A stretch of 64,000 nucleotides of DNA, taken from positions 115,408,377 to 115,472,376 of the forward strand of contig CM045992.1 in assembly GCA_025175895.1 (NCBI GenBank), read 5' to 3'. This DNA is from Wurfbainia villosa. Taxonomy: Eukaryota; Streptophyta; Magnoliopsida; Zingiberales; Zingiberaceae. Below the pieces are notes generated by a model. That model did no database searches and was not told where the DNA came from. It worked only from the letters and a program-made list of their open reading frames with translations. Of the stretch, positions 1 to 11,243 are shown in pieces. The position numbers and the translations under genes are program-made. Positions within the stretch are counted from its first letter, which is position 1. Every line of letters starts with the position of its first letter.

Positions 1-712
1 CAGGATGACTCCAAATGTTGAGCAGATTTTTCGCAAGATTCAAGTTCATGTGTATCGGTTTATGGACTTATAGTGGATATAATGTGTTGTATGGCACATT
101 GATGTACTTGTGTTTTTATGAGCTTGAGCGGTATGGATGGTGCGTGGTTAGCTTGTGATCGAGTGAGGAGAATTATATGGTTAACAATGTAACCTCTTGA
201 TGTTTATATATATTTACCTATTTGCAAAAAAAAATGAAGAAGATAAGTGTAGCAAAGAATAGTAAAAATATATGTAGAATGAGATCAAATCACTTCTTTC
301 TTCCTCTCTTCTTCCTTTTATCTCCCTCTAACCCTAGACCAAGTTATTATATAACCAACTGCGATGATGATCGTCCACATGGAAAGACTCCGTGGACCCA
401 AGTGAGGTTGCTTTTTAGGCCATTAGATAATGATTCTTTTATGGGATCCTTGAAGAGTCTCTGGTGGTTATCCTAAAGGATGACAAGTATGTCTTCGTTA
501 TAACAAACTGATAAAAGAATATATCATGAGGTCTCCACCTCTTAACAACCTGATCGCGTCCTTCTTTGTAAAGAAGCCCCATGGTCCTCTTTTTTCATTA
601 TTTCCCCCATGAAGCTCAATAATCGAACATTTATCCTAAGTAACTTTTAATCCACCAACCGACCTACCTTCTAAGTTATCTTCTTTCTGATATGTCATTC
701 GTCTCGCTTTTC
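1..712. other. AT-rich spacer, no gene seen
   Basis: I see no supported gene here. The longest open frame (222-476) is low-complexity and resembles no family I know. Pyrimidine-rich stretches lie around 290-330 and 585-610. Confidence 0.6.
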
Positions 713-946
713 GAGCTATTCTCTCTAAGCTCCGCCTTGAATCTACCTCTCGAGTTGATCTTACTTAGCTCGACTCTCAATTTATTCTCGGAGCTGACCT
801 TCTTCAGCTCAGCTCTCCACTTGTTTTCCGAGCTGACCTACCTTAGCTCTACCCTCGATTTACTCTCTAAGCCAACTTTCCTTAGCTCAGTTGTCGACTT
901 ATTTTCCAAGTTGACCTACCTCAGCTCGACCCTTGATATATATATC
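713..946. repeat. 39-bp tandem repeat, about six copies
   Basis: About six diverged copies of a 39-bp unit run head to tail, each starting near GAGCTGACCT and containing TTAGCTC. Because 39 is a multiple of three, the array reads as a 13-residue repeat (L-S-S-T-L-D-L-L-S-K-L-T-Y-like) in one plus-strand frame. That frame is probably a by-product of the repeat, not a gene. Confidence 0.8.
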
Positions 947-1324
947 GAGAGCGCCCGCGAATGCGCAATGCGTGCGCAATGGCTTCTAAACCGTTGGATC
1001 GATCGCGATGCACAATAAATGAGAAATGCACAATAACCTTCCCACTGTGATTTCTCTACTGCTTCACCGTCGGGCGATCGGAATCCAACTGAATTCCAGT
1101 CGAAAATGATCGAGCTCTGGTGCCGACCGGATCGCGATAGAAAATCGCCGTGATTGTAGCCGTCAGTGTCGCGGCCACTGGTGGTCGCAATCGCGACCAT
1201 TTTTGGCTACGATCACGGTCATTTTCGATCGTGATTCGACCGAAATTCGATCGCAATCCGACCGCAATCCAACCAAACTCCGGTGTCTGTCGGATCACGG
1301 TCGGATTCTAGTCAGACCGTCGTA

Positions 1325-1455
1325 AACTCATCTGTGAGCATCTATGTGCACCTCTATTTATTCATTGTACGATTACTTATGTATTATAGCTCAATCTTTG
1401 AATCATAAGGGATCAGACTCTAAATAATAGAGGTGTGCATGGATACTCATAGATT
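1325..1455. repeat. Palindromic hub 1 of the repeat locus
   Basis: Imperfect inverted arms at about 1327-1363 and 1424-1455 (for example GTGCACCTCTATT against AATAGAGGTGTGCAT) flank a loop of about 60 nt. Related hubs occur at about 13207-13338, 21983-22125 and 24616-24740, always between two 11-bp-period tracts. A folded MITE-like end structure is possible, but no target duplication is visible. Confidence 0.6.
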
Positions 1456-1773
1456 AGTTGTATATGATAACATTTATATATAAAGAGAATTGATATATTG
1501 CGTGACGCATTAGTGCGTGCTTGTGCACGACGAGCTCTCCACTGATTGCACAGTAAATAAGAAATGAACAGTATTTTTCTCCAATGACTCTGACCAAATT
1601 TTTCGCTATCGATCATCATCCACACTATAATCCAACCCCTAAACCCATGGGATCATTGTCACCATCTGGTCGAACAAAACTGTGGCCAGAATCTGGCTGA
1701 ATTGCGGTTGCCAATGCCATAGTCGTTGGCGGCCACAATTATGGATGATTTTGACCTTAATTGCGGTCGATTT

Positions 1774-3164
1774 TGTTGGTGCAGTGGGCACCAAAGTCGA
1801 ACCGGTATTTTGATTATGGCAAAAGGCTCAATAGTTAAGGGTATATTTGTTATCTTACGAGCTCAATTAAGTGTGCAGAAATGCTAAAGTTGAGCGGAAG
1901 GTCTGCGACACCCGGTGGGAACCGAGGTGGTCGGGCAACGCCAGAGGGACTTCGGAGGAAGCCGAGGTACTCGGGTGAAGACCGGAAGTGAGGCTACAAG
2001 GTAAGCTCGTGTGAAAGCGAAGCAAGGTCGTTAAGCGTAGATCCGACCCAATACCTCCAATGGAAGGTCTAGGTCGAGATCAAATGGTTAGAACCATCGT
2101 ACTTTATATTTTAAGCTAACTTGTACTGCAGTCCAAAACCCTTTGACTACAGTCAACTGCTAGTCAAGTTCCAGCCTCGAGAAGAGCTCGAATTTCAAGG
2201 GGGTGAATTTGGACTTGACTCGTGTTTTGGTACAAAGGGTGATGTGGCATCAAGGTGGACATCCAAACCATCACCAAGCTTCCTTGTGGTGGACGCCCAA
2301 GATAAGGTGAGTTGGCACAAGATGGTTGGCTCCCATGATGTGGCACAAGTTGAATGGCTCCAACAAGTTGGCGCCCAAGGAGGTTGGAGGTGGCACAAGG
2401 TGGTTGGATGAAACACCTCATCCTCAAGTTGTCGCCCAAGGAGGTTGGAGGTGGCACAAGGTGGTTGGATGAAACACCTCATCCTTGAGTTGGCGCCCAA
2501 GGAGGTTGGAGGTGGCACAAGGTGGTTGGATGAAACACCTCATCCTTGAGTTGGCGCCCAAGGAGGTTGGAGGTGGCACAAGGTGGTTGGATGAAACACC
2601 TCATCCTTGAGTTGGCGCAAAGGATGTGGATGAACAAGTCTTGGGGGATAAGAACCTCACCTTTGACACTACCTATGTCTAAATTCATAGATCAATATCC
2701 ATAAATAGACATGTTCACTCCAAGCAAATAACAAGAATTCAAGAGCTTTCAACACGCCGTCCGTAACGCCGCTACTACTACTCACATTTGCTACGACGGC
2801 GCCACAACGAAAAGCTACATCTTCTACTTATAAGAGTTGTCGGTATATTTATTTAAGTTCTACTTCTTTAAATTGTCTTTGTGCTTTAATCGTAACAAGG
2901 AAAGGGGAGTGTCCTTTGCCTTGATTTCTTTTGTAATCGTGTTCTACCTCCAACGAGGAGGAGTGGTTTTAGTGAATTGCTCTCCGTGACGTGATCAAGG
3001 ATCACTAGGGCCGTGGATTAGCAATCGAAAGATTGTGAACCACGAAAAATATCTTGTCTACTTTATATTTCACTGTGCATTCTCTACTTGCTTTTTACTT
3101 ATTGCAAAAGTTTTTAACGACATCGACGCTATTCACCCCCTCTAGCGACACTTTCGATCCAACA
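1774..3164 (+). repeat. 5' LTR of E1
   Basis: The LTR runs from TGTTGG to CCAACA, about 1.39 kb, and is nearly identical to 9568-10969. Differences between the two are mostly one- or two-base indels in short homopolymers, plus a few substitutions. A 61-bp tandem array lies inside at about 2370-2620. Confidence 0.92.
2370..2620. repeat. 61-bp tandem array in the E1 5' LTR, four copies
   Basis: Four nearly identical 61-bp copies start at about 2376, 2437, 2498 and 2559; each contains CAAGGAGGTTGG and GATGAAACACCTC. The same four-copy array sits in the 3' LTR at about 10158-10410, so the expansion predates the last transposition or was homogenised by conversion. Confidence 0.9.
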
Positions 3165-3166
3165 AT

Positions 3167-3178
3167 TGGTATCGAGTC
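3167..3178 (+). promoter_or_regulatory. Primer-binding site of E1
   Basis: TGGTATCGAGTC begins two bases after the LTR end. It resembles the copia site complementary to the 3' end of initiator methionine tRNA (TGGTATCAGAGC) but has diverged in its second half. Confidence 0.75.
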
Positions 3179-3530
3179 GGGCGCTAAGATTCGGTGAAAC
3201 CACCAATCTAGCTTTGTTTTTCTTTTTTTACAGATTTTTATTTATTTATTTCTGTTTGTGATAATTATTTCACTTGCTTATCTTCTCCTACATATAGAAT
3301 TGCATTAGAGGCTTTAGGATCCGGATAAGGTTGTCCTTCGTTAGATCCCGAGTAAGGTTGTCCTCCGGAACTTCAACGACATTCGCATTTGATTGTTTAT
3401 TTCTTTTGCAAGTTACATTTTATATATCTTTTTACTTCTCAAGATTACTAATCCAAGACGAAAGTCTTGGAATATTCTTTCCGTGTGTGTTTTGCAAGAT
3501 TCTTTTCATCGTTCTTCTTCTTGTTTTTAA

Positions 3531-5144
3531 ATGGCCCATCTCGAAGGGTTTAGCATCGCCGACTTCCCGCTTTACAACGGTAATGACTTTCGTTATTGGA
3601 AGGGTCGGATGGAATGCTTTCTTAAAACCCAAATCGAGATGTGGATCGTAATCCAAACCGGTTTCACACTTCCTATTAATGAAGATGGTGAATCTTTGGG
3701 TTACGATCAATGGTCAAATTCCATGAAAAACAAGTAGAAGCCGATGCCAAGGCAACTCAAATCTTGCAATGTGGTTGTCCAAGGAAGAGCTCAACCGCGT
3801 CGGCCCTTCATTAGTGCAAAGGACTTATGGACCAAGCTAGTGGAACTACACGAAGGCACCGACGACACGAAGGTATGTAAAAGAGATTTACTTTTAAATA
3901 AATTGTATAACTTGAAAATGCAGGAAAACGAGACCGCAACTCAACTACATGCTCGTATCCAAGACATCGCCAACCAACTCCATGCCATCGGACAAAAGGT
4001 CGAGAATCGCGACCTTATCGTATTCTCTTAACTCGCTTCCTAGGACCACCTCAGGCATCCATGGTCGATGCCTACAAGGTCTCCAAGGACCTTTCTAAAA
4101 TTAGGTTAGACGAATTGTTTTCGAACTTGAATTACATGAGCAAACTAACGTGGTCCAGCCGAGAAGAGTATTGCGTTAGTTGCAGTTCCAAGAAGAAGAA
4201 GCCCGCAAGCAAGCCACCCCGAAGGAAGAAGACGAGTCCGAATCGAAGTAGACTCGAATAGAATCCGAACTAGTCAATCTAGTTCGGAAGATGATCAAGA
4301 GACTAAAACGACCAACAACTCAAGGTAAGCCTAAACCTAATTCAAATACTTCTAATTTTAGATGCTATGAGTGCAGCGAGTGTTCGGTCACATCAAGTCC
4401 GAGTGCCCAAAGCTAAAGAATAACGCATCAAAGACCAAGAAAGCGCTAAACGCTACTTGGGAGGAGTTGTCGGAGGAAGAAGACGATATCCAAGCTCTAA
4501 TGGCCAAGCCGACCGAGCAGACAAATCAAGAAGAGTCCGAGTCCGAATCCGGCGATGAGCTTCCATTCAAGACAAGCCACGGATCCGTATCCGGTTCAAA
4601 AGAATCATTAAGGGTAAGTCGGTCGTTACTTAATACTTTGTATGGTGCAATTAAATTTTTAAATAAGAAACTAGCTAAGTCCGAGTCCAAGGTCGAGACC
4701 CTAATTGAGGAAGTTAACCTTCTCAAACATGAGGTCTCCCTAACCTCTTCGACTACTCGTATTCAAGAGGAGGACTCAACTCAAGTTGAAAAGCTTGAAG
4801 TTGAGAACTCGCTTTTGAAAACACAAGTCGAAGACCTTAGGAACACGTTGGAAAGGTTCACTTTGGGATCCAAGGGACTTGACCTCTTACTTGGATCACA
4901 AAGGGCCGTATACAACAAGGCCGGACTCGGGTTTAACTCAAATACAACCAATAAGTCATATATGTCTATAGTAAACCAACATAAGAAAAATGTCCAAGCA
5001 TGGGTCCCTAAGACCACTTTGATTTCAACTTTAGGATCTAACATGTATTGGGTTCCCAAGGACCAAATTCACTATGTGAATAGACCCACTCGATTCAATG
5101 GTCCAGGGGGAGCCAATACAAAATGTATTTTTGTTAAGTCTTAG
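3531..5144 (+). pseudogene. E1 gag (nucleocapsid) pseudogene
   Basis: Reading starts at ATG 3531 (MAHLEGFSIADFPLYNGNDF) and follows a copia Gag/UBN2-type domain with the conserved YWKGRMECFL near residue 25. Frames change at about 3740, 4030 and 4260, and a stop follows KNK at 3737. A broken CCHC zinc knuckle (CYEC...GHIKSEC) lies near 4360-4400. The last open part (about 4400-5144) is an acidic then coiled-coil tail (LEVENSLLKTQVEDLRNTLE) ending in the WVPKDQIHY block that also ends Gag in E2. In its family this protein would form virus-like particles and bind element RNA. It matches E2 gag at 26491-28127 along its whole length. Confidence 0.88.
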
Positions 5145-5666
5145 AAATTGCATGCTTAGTTTTTCCTTTATTTTTAGAATGGTTAGATAGGACTCATAAC
5201 CAACTAAAATCCTGCGAAAAGATTGAGCCTCGGGGAGCCTCTTTTCAAAAATAAATCAACTAAAATCCTACGAAAAGATTGAGCCTCGGGGAGCCTCTTT
5301 TCAAAAATAACTAGTTAGACCAAGACGTAGTCTCAAGTAAGTCGAGTTATCAATTTCTTGAAATTAGCTTTGTCTAAGGAAGTGGTCGTTGTTCCGATCA
5401 AAGAAGGCCTCTGTGCCTCGCCACGACCTGGAAGCTAATCTCTTGAAAAGATTACTTGATGAGCTTAGACTAAATCCGAATCTAACCTAATGTTGGTTAA
5501 TTTAAATTCATTAAAATTAATCAAGTAAAATTGAAAGTCATCTCACAATAACACATAGGAATAACATGTTTTGATCATGTAGATATTGGTGAGATGATTT
5601 AGGTTTAAAAACTTACAAACAACCCTTTAGTAATTCCAATATCCGATCCAACTACCTTATGTGTAG
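5145..5666 (+). other. Noncoding interval between gag and pol of E1, with a hairpin
   Basis: About 520 bp with stops in all plus frames separates Gag from protease. It holds a 56-bp direct duplication (5201-5256 and 5257-5312) and a hairpin with stem CATCTCAC (5539-5546) and GTGAGATG (5589-5596), with an inner ACATG/CATGT pair in the loop. The sequence just before the protease reads ACCTTATGTGTAG then GATCAATGG, which resembles a 3' splice site. E2 keeps an interval of the same kind at 28128-28704. Confidence 0.75.
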
Positions 5667-8600
5667 GATCAATGGATGTTGGACAGTGGTTGCTCCCGAC
5701 ACATGACCGGGGATCAACTCAAATTTTTGAAGTTACGATTCAAACGACAAGGATCGGTAGCCTTCGGAAATAACGGCAAGCTCAAAATCATCGGATCATG
5801 TGATATTGAGCTCAACTCTAACTTTACAATTCAAAATGTCTTATTAGTAGAAAACTTTCAATATAATTTACTTAGTGTAAGCCAATTGTGTGATAACAAT
5901 TATAAGGTCATATTTCTAGAAAATGAATGCGTAATCAAAATAAATGCAACATCTAAAATAATACTTAAAGGAACTAGGAGTAGCAACATCTACACAATAA
6001 ATTTACCTAACTCCTCAACCAAGTGTCTTATGACACAAAGAAGAGGAATCTTGGTTATGGCATCAAGACTCGGACACTGCACCCAAGACTCGCCCACAAG
6101 ATGAGCCGAGTGGCTTGGTTATAGGTTTGCCTAAACTAAACAACTTGGATAATAAAATATGTAATGCTTGTCAACAAGGTAAACAATCTAGGACACAACA
6201 TCAATTAACTAATCAAGAACGAACCAAAAGTGTTCTTGAGCTCCTACACATGGATCTATTTGATTCACATGGAGCTAAGTCACTCAATGGTAGTCAATTT
6301 TGCTTAGTCATAATTGACGACTATTCTAGATTTACTTGGGTTAGGTTTATCAAACATAAAAATGATACCCTAGACCAACTAATCAATCTTTGTAGGTTAA
6401 TCGAAAATCAAAAGAACCTTAAGATTAAAAGACTTAGAAGTTATCATGGTGGTGAATTCGAAAACCACAGTTTACAGATTCAACCTAAACGGATACCACC
6501 ATGAGTTTTCATGTCCTAGAACCCCACAACAAAATGGGTTAGTCGAACGGAAAAATAGAACCCTACAAGAAGCCTAGGACAATGTTAAACGAGTATAACC
6601 TACCCGATAGATTTTGGCAGAGGGCCGTTAGTACGGCTTGCTATGTCCAAAATAGGATCCTTATGGTAAAGAGGCACCAAAAGACCTCAGACGAGATTTA
6701 TCACGATAAAATACCAACATCAAGTACTTTAGGTATTTGGATGCAAGGTACATATCTTAAACACTAAGGATTACCTAGGGAAATTCAAATCCAAAACCTC
6801 ATCGAACCTTTCTAGGATACTCAACCACCAGAGAGCTTATAGGGTATACAATCACGACACTCTTAGAGTCGAAGAAACCATTAATATAGTTTTCGACGAA
6901 GGACACGAACCTGCTCAATCCTTAACAAAACCAACTAGCAAATCAACTTATAGCGAACCCGACTGATCTTGAACTTGAATCTGCCCTAACCCAAGTCATC
7001 CTATCGACCAAGTGATAGATGACTCTAACCCAAGTCAAACTAGAACTCACCCAAGTCATCCTATCGACCAAGTGATAGATGACCCTAACCCGAGTCACAC
7101 TAAGACTCAAACAAATCATCCTATCAATCAAGTTATAGGTGATCCAAATTTAGGGTTCAACTAGAGCTTCATATCGAAACCTTAGTCAAATCTCACATTT
7201 CCAAAATCGAACCCAAAACTATTGAACAAGCACTTCTTGATCCCGATCGATTATTGCTATGCAAGAAGAGCTAGCTCAATTCACTAGAAATGAAGTCCGG
7301 GAATTAGTACCACCACCTAAAGAAAAATCAATTATTGGAACAAGGTGGGTATTTCAAATAAACTTGATGATAAAGGTGAAGTAGTTAGAAATAAAGCTAG
7401 GTTAGTCGCAAAAGGGTTTAGTCAAGTCAAGGTTTAGATTACGATGAGACCTACGCTCGTAGCAGACTAGAGTCCATCCGAATGTTGTTAGCATATGCCG
7501 CACATCGAGGTTTTAAATTGTTTCAAATGGATGTCAAGTCAGCATTTTTGAATGGATACATTAAGGAAGAAGTTTACGCTACCAACCTCCCGGATTCAAA
7601 AAATCTAGATAAACGACCATGTCCTTAGACTTAAGAAAGCCCTATATGGACTCAAACAAGCCCCAAGAGCTGGTACGAAAGGCTTTCGATCTATCTTAAG
7701 TCCAAAGGATTCAACCAAGGTTTAGTCGACCCAACCTTATTCGTTAAAACCGTAGGAAAAGAAATCTTTATAGCCCAAATCTATGTAGATGATATAATTT
7801 TTGGAACTACCAACTCGATCCTCGCTAAACGAATTCATCTCACTTATGGAAAGTGAATTTGAAATGAATTTAGTGGGAGAGTTAAGTTTCTTCTTAGGTT
7901 TACAAATTAAACAAACTAAAGATGGAATATATTTACATCAACAAAAATATACTAAGGACTTAATAAATCGATTTGGAATGCAAGATGCTAAAATAATCAA
8001 TACACATATGGCAACTAATGTTAATATAAACGAAGATGTAGAAGGAAAACCCGTTGACCTAAAATACTATAGGAGCGCAATAGGAAGTCTCCTATACTTA
8101 ACTTAACCGACCGACATTTTATTCGCGGTAAGTATGTGCGCAAGGTTACAAACCTGTGCCAAGGAGTCTCACCTAACCCTAGTCAAGCGTATCCTTAGAT
8201 ATCTAAAGGGCACGCTAAACGTAGGTATTTGGTACCCTAGATCTACCGAGTTTAATCTAATCTACTGACTCCGACTATGCCGGTAGTAAACTCGATAGAA
8301 AGAGCACGAGTGGTTGTTGTCAAATCCTCGCCGAGTCTAGTAAGTTGGCGAGGAAGCAAGATTATGCGCTGCCTTATCTACCACCGCCGAATACGCTATG
8401 CGATGGGTGAGTGTGTCTCTCACCTGTGGATGAAGCACACTCTCCAAGACTTTAGCTTAATCTTTAACAACATTAAAACCTACATAGATAACATTAGTTC
8501 AATTAACTTAACTAAAAATCCAATATGTCATTCTAGGACAAAACATATAGAAGTTAAACACCACTTCATTAGGGAACATGTAACTAATGGAACTATACAA

Positions 8601-8710
8601 CTAGAGTATGTTGAGTCCAAATCAAACCTAGCGGACATCTTCACCAAACCACTACCCAAGCCTAATTTAGTTTATTAAGACGAAAGTTAGGTATGTGCGT
8701 AATAGAGTAG
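5667..8710 (+). pseudogene. E1 pol pseudogene (protease, integrase, RT, RNase H)
   Basis: In order: a retropepsin-like protease at about 5667-5800 (DQWMLDSGCSRHMTG, active DSG kept); the GAG-pre-integrase and integrase core at about 5990-6770 (HMDLF, then YHGGEF where E2 reads DHGGEF, so one catalytic Asp is lost); a linker with repeated NHPIDQV-like units at about 6985-7140; reverse transcriptase at about 7250-8100 with IYVDDIIFG kept at about 7780-7806; and RNase H to 8710. At least ten stops or frameshifts interrupt it, so no product is expected. Its family makes the cDNA and integrates it into the host genome. Confidence 0.9.
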
Positions 8711-8813
8711 GATTTAAATTTTTCTATATATGTACTCTACTTTTGCTTCTTTTATGAAATTAGCCTAAGTCTTACCTTAGAAATCATATACCTATAGATT
8801 TAAGGAGCTAACA

Positions 8814-8874
8814 CATCTCACAACACATAGGACTAATGTGTTTGTGTACTTAGCCACGAGACGGGCGTGAGATG
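8814..8874 (+). other. Conserved copia hairpin, 3' copy of E1
   Basis: CATCTCAC (8814-8821) pairs perfectly with GTGAGATG (8867-8874), closing a 45-nt loop, and is followed by TTAGGA. The loop contains CACATA and TGTGTTTGTGTACTTAG, which are also present in the E2 copy. Confidence 0.8.
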
Positions 8875-9321
8875 TTAGGACCTTACTCCTCGGTTCCGCA
8901 TGTAGATTCAAAGGCATCGACATGAACCATGGAGTATAATTATTTAAATTAATCAACTCCTTCAAGACTTATTGATCATTCTATATCAATCAAGTCCAAC
9001 CGAGTTGTACATTTTAGATGAACATATTTTCAAGCTTATTATTATTTTAAAAAATATATATATATATATTTATATTGGGAACTTGCTTGGACTTACAAAC
9101 CTTAAAATATATTTACAAACTTTTTGAGTTAAGGCAAAAGGGGGAGAAAGTCACAAAAGTAAGGAAGAAAGTAAACAAAATTATTACCTTTTATATTAAG
9201 TAATTCCGTTTACTTAAGCAACTATTAAGGGGGAGTAAAAATTATTTTTCAAGAACTCACCTTCGGTCAAGGGGGAGGTTACCTCAAAGGGGAGAACTTG
9301 AAACAATAATATTTCTCACTC

Positions 9322-9510
9322 ATGCTTAATCTTTATGCTAGCTCATTCATATTTAATCATTATGCTAGCTCATTCATATTTAATCTTTATGCTAGCTCAT
9401 TCATATTTAATCTTTATGCTAGCTCATTCATGCTTAATCATTATGCTAGCTCATTCATATTTAATCTTTATGCTAGCTCATTCATGCTTAATCATTATGC
9501 TAGCTATCGT
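9322..9510. repeat. 27-bp tandem repeat in the E1 3' noncoding tail, about seven copies
   Basis: About seven copies of TATGCTAGCTCATTCATATT-like units with a 27-bp period end shortly before the polypurine tract. The last copy is truncated. The period is a multiple of three, so frames stay open but show no sign of coding. Confidence 0.88.
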
Positions 9511-9554
9511 TATGTTTAATTTTTCCTTAACTTTTGTAGGGTTTGCCATGAATC

Positions 9555-9567
9555 AAAAAGGGGAGAT
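9555..9567 (+). promoter_or_regulatory. Polypurine tract of E1
   Basis: AAAAAGGGGAGAT directly precedes the 3' LTR start TGTTGG and would prime plus-strand DNA synthesis. Similar boxes repeat upstream at about 9140, 9226, 9266 and 9285. Confidence 0.85.
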
Positions 9568-10969
9568 TGTTGGTGCAAGGCACCAAAGTCGAACCGGTAT
9601 TTTGATTATGGCAAAAGGCTCAATAGTTAAGGGTATATTTGTTATCTTACGAGCCCAATTAAGTGTGCAGAAATGCTAAAGTTGAGCGGAAGGTCTGCGA
9701 CACCCGGTGGGAACCGAGGTGGTCGGGCAACGCCAGAGGGACTTCGGAGGAAGCCGAGGTACTCGGTGAAGACCGGAAGCGAGGCTACAAGGTAAGCTCG
9801 TGTGAAAGCCGGCAAGGTCGTTAGCGAGATCCGACCCAATACCTCCAATGGAAGGTCTAGGTCGAGATCAAATGGTTAGAACCATCGTACTTTATATTTT
9901 AAGCTAACTTGTACTGCAGTCCAAAACCCTTTGACTACAGTCAACTGCTAGTCAAGTTCCAGCCTCGAGAAGAGCTCGAATTTCAAGGGGGTGAATTTGG
10001 ACTTGACTCGTGTTTTGGTACAAAGGGTGATGTGGCATCAAGGTGGACATCCAAACCATCACCAAGCTTCCTTGTGGTGGACGCCCAAGATAAGGTGAGT
10101 TGGCACAAGATGGTTGGCTCCCATGATGTGGCACAAGTTGAATGGCTCCAACAAGTTGGCGCACAAGGAGGTTGGAGGTGGCACAAGGTGGTTGGATGAA
10201 ACACCTCATCCTTGAGTTGGCGCCCAAGGAGGTTGGAGGTGGCACAAGGTGGTTGGATGAAACACCTCATCCTCAAGTTGGCGCCCAAGGAGGTTGGAGG
10301 TGGCACAAGGTGGTTGGATGAAACACCTCATCCTCAAGTTGGCGCACAAGGAGGTTGGAGGTGGCACAAGGTGGTTGGATGAAACACCTCATCCTTGAGT
10401 TGGCGCAAAGGATGTGGATGAACAAGTCTTGGGGGATAAGAACCTCACCTTGGACACTACCTATGTCTAAATTCATAGATCAATATCCATAAATAGACAT
10501 GTTCAAGCCAAGCAAATAACAAGAATTCAAGAGCTCTCAACACGCCGTCGTAACGCCGTTACTACTACTCACATTTGCTACGACGAAGTCACGACAACGA
10601 AAGCTACATCTTCTACTTATAAGAGTTGTCGGTATATTTATTTAAGTTCTACTTCTTTAAATTGTCTTTGTGCTTTAATCGTAACAAGGAAAGGGGGAGT
10701 GTCCCTTTGCCTTGATTTCTTTTTGTAATCGTTGCTCCTACCTCCAACGAGGAGGAGTGGTTTTAGTGAATTGCCCTCCGTACGTGATCAAGGATCACTA
10801 GGGCCGTGGATTAGCAATCGAAAGATTGTGAACCACGTAAAAATATCTTGTCTACTTTATATTTCCGCTGTGCATTCTCTACTTGCTTTTTACTTATTGC
10901 AAAAGTTTTTTAACGACATCGTATCGCTATTCACCCCCCCCCCCCTCTAGCGACACTTTCGATCCAACA
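9568..10969 (+). repeat. 3' LTR of E1
   Basis: About 1.40 kb, TGTTGG to CCAACA, nearly identical to 1774-3164, with the four-copy 61-bp array at about 10158-10410 and a C-run (CACCCCCC) near the 3' end. Confidence 0.92.
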
Positions 10970-10974
10970 GATTT

Positions 10975-11243
10975 TGATTGCAATCTGGTAGACATCCGAT
11001 CACGATGCGATCGACATTAGAGTCCGACCGAATTACGGTCAGATTCTAGCTGAATCACGATCGGAATCGATCGCGATTGCAACTGTCAGTGACTGCGACA
11101 TTGACGGTTGTAATTCGGTTAGATTCCTATCGCTATTTGATCAGAATCCTTCCATGGTCTGGTCAAACTCTAACTCCAGTCGAATTGTGACTAGAATTAG
11201 CCGCGATTACGACTACCAGCAGGGGCAGCACTAGTGGCCGGAT
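10975..11243. repeat. 11-bp-period GATCG-rich tract
   Basis: Consecutive 11-base words such as GACCGAATTAC, GGTCAGATTCT, AGCTGAATCAC, GATCGGAATCG and ATCGCGATTGC line up in phase for most of the stretch. The same type of tract is seen at about 1030-1320, 1640-1768, 12907-13190, 13440-13650, 13940-14215, 22310-22700, 24334-24600, 24850-25040 and 33970-34180. Confidence 0.75.

Larger units (their letters stand above)
1774..10969 (+). mobile_element. Ty1/copia LTR retrotransposon E1, Sirevirus-like, full length but decayed
   Basis: This is a complete 9.2-kb element: 5' LTR, primer-binding site, gag, pol in copia order (protease, integrase, reverse transcriptase, RNase H), a 3' noncoding tail with repeated polypurine boxes, and 3' LTR. 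Pol residues include the protease motif DSGCSRHMTG, a GAG-pre-integrase/integrase stretch, YVDD of reverse transcriptase and the RNase H end ADIFTKPLP. The tail carries several GGGGGAG-type boxes (about 9140, 9226, 9266, 9285 and 9555), a reported trait of Sireviruses. Both gag and pol are broken by stops and many single-base indels, so it cannot move by its own proteins. E2 is its closest relative here. Confidence 0.93.
1769..10974 (+). repeat. 5-bp target site duplication of E1 (GATTT)
   Basis: GATTT at 1769-1773 directly precedes the LTR start TGTTGG, and GATTT at 10970-10974 directly follows the LTR end CCAACA. The paralogous uninterrupted site at about 22425-22440 reads GCGGTTGATTCTGATTGCAA, which is the expected pre-insertion sequence with two substitutions. 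Confidence 0.9.

Noticed and set aside
692..1018. 108-residue frame with LSSTLDLLSK repeats
   Set aside because: It is a 39-bp tandem repeat read in one frame; no start context, domain or conserved flank.
7801..8678. Intact reverse transcriptase/RNase H frames in E1 as separate genes
   Set aside because: They are pieces of one broken copia pol gene between LTRs, not independent genes.
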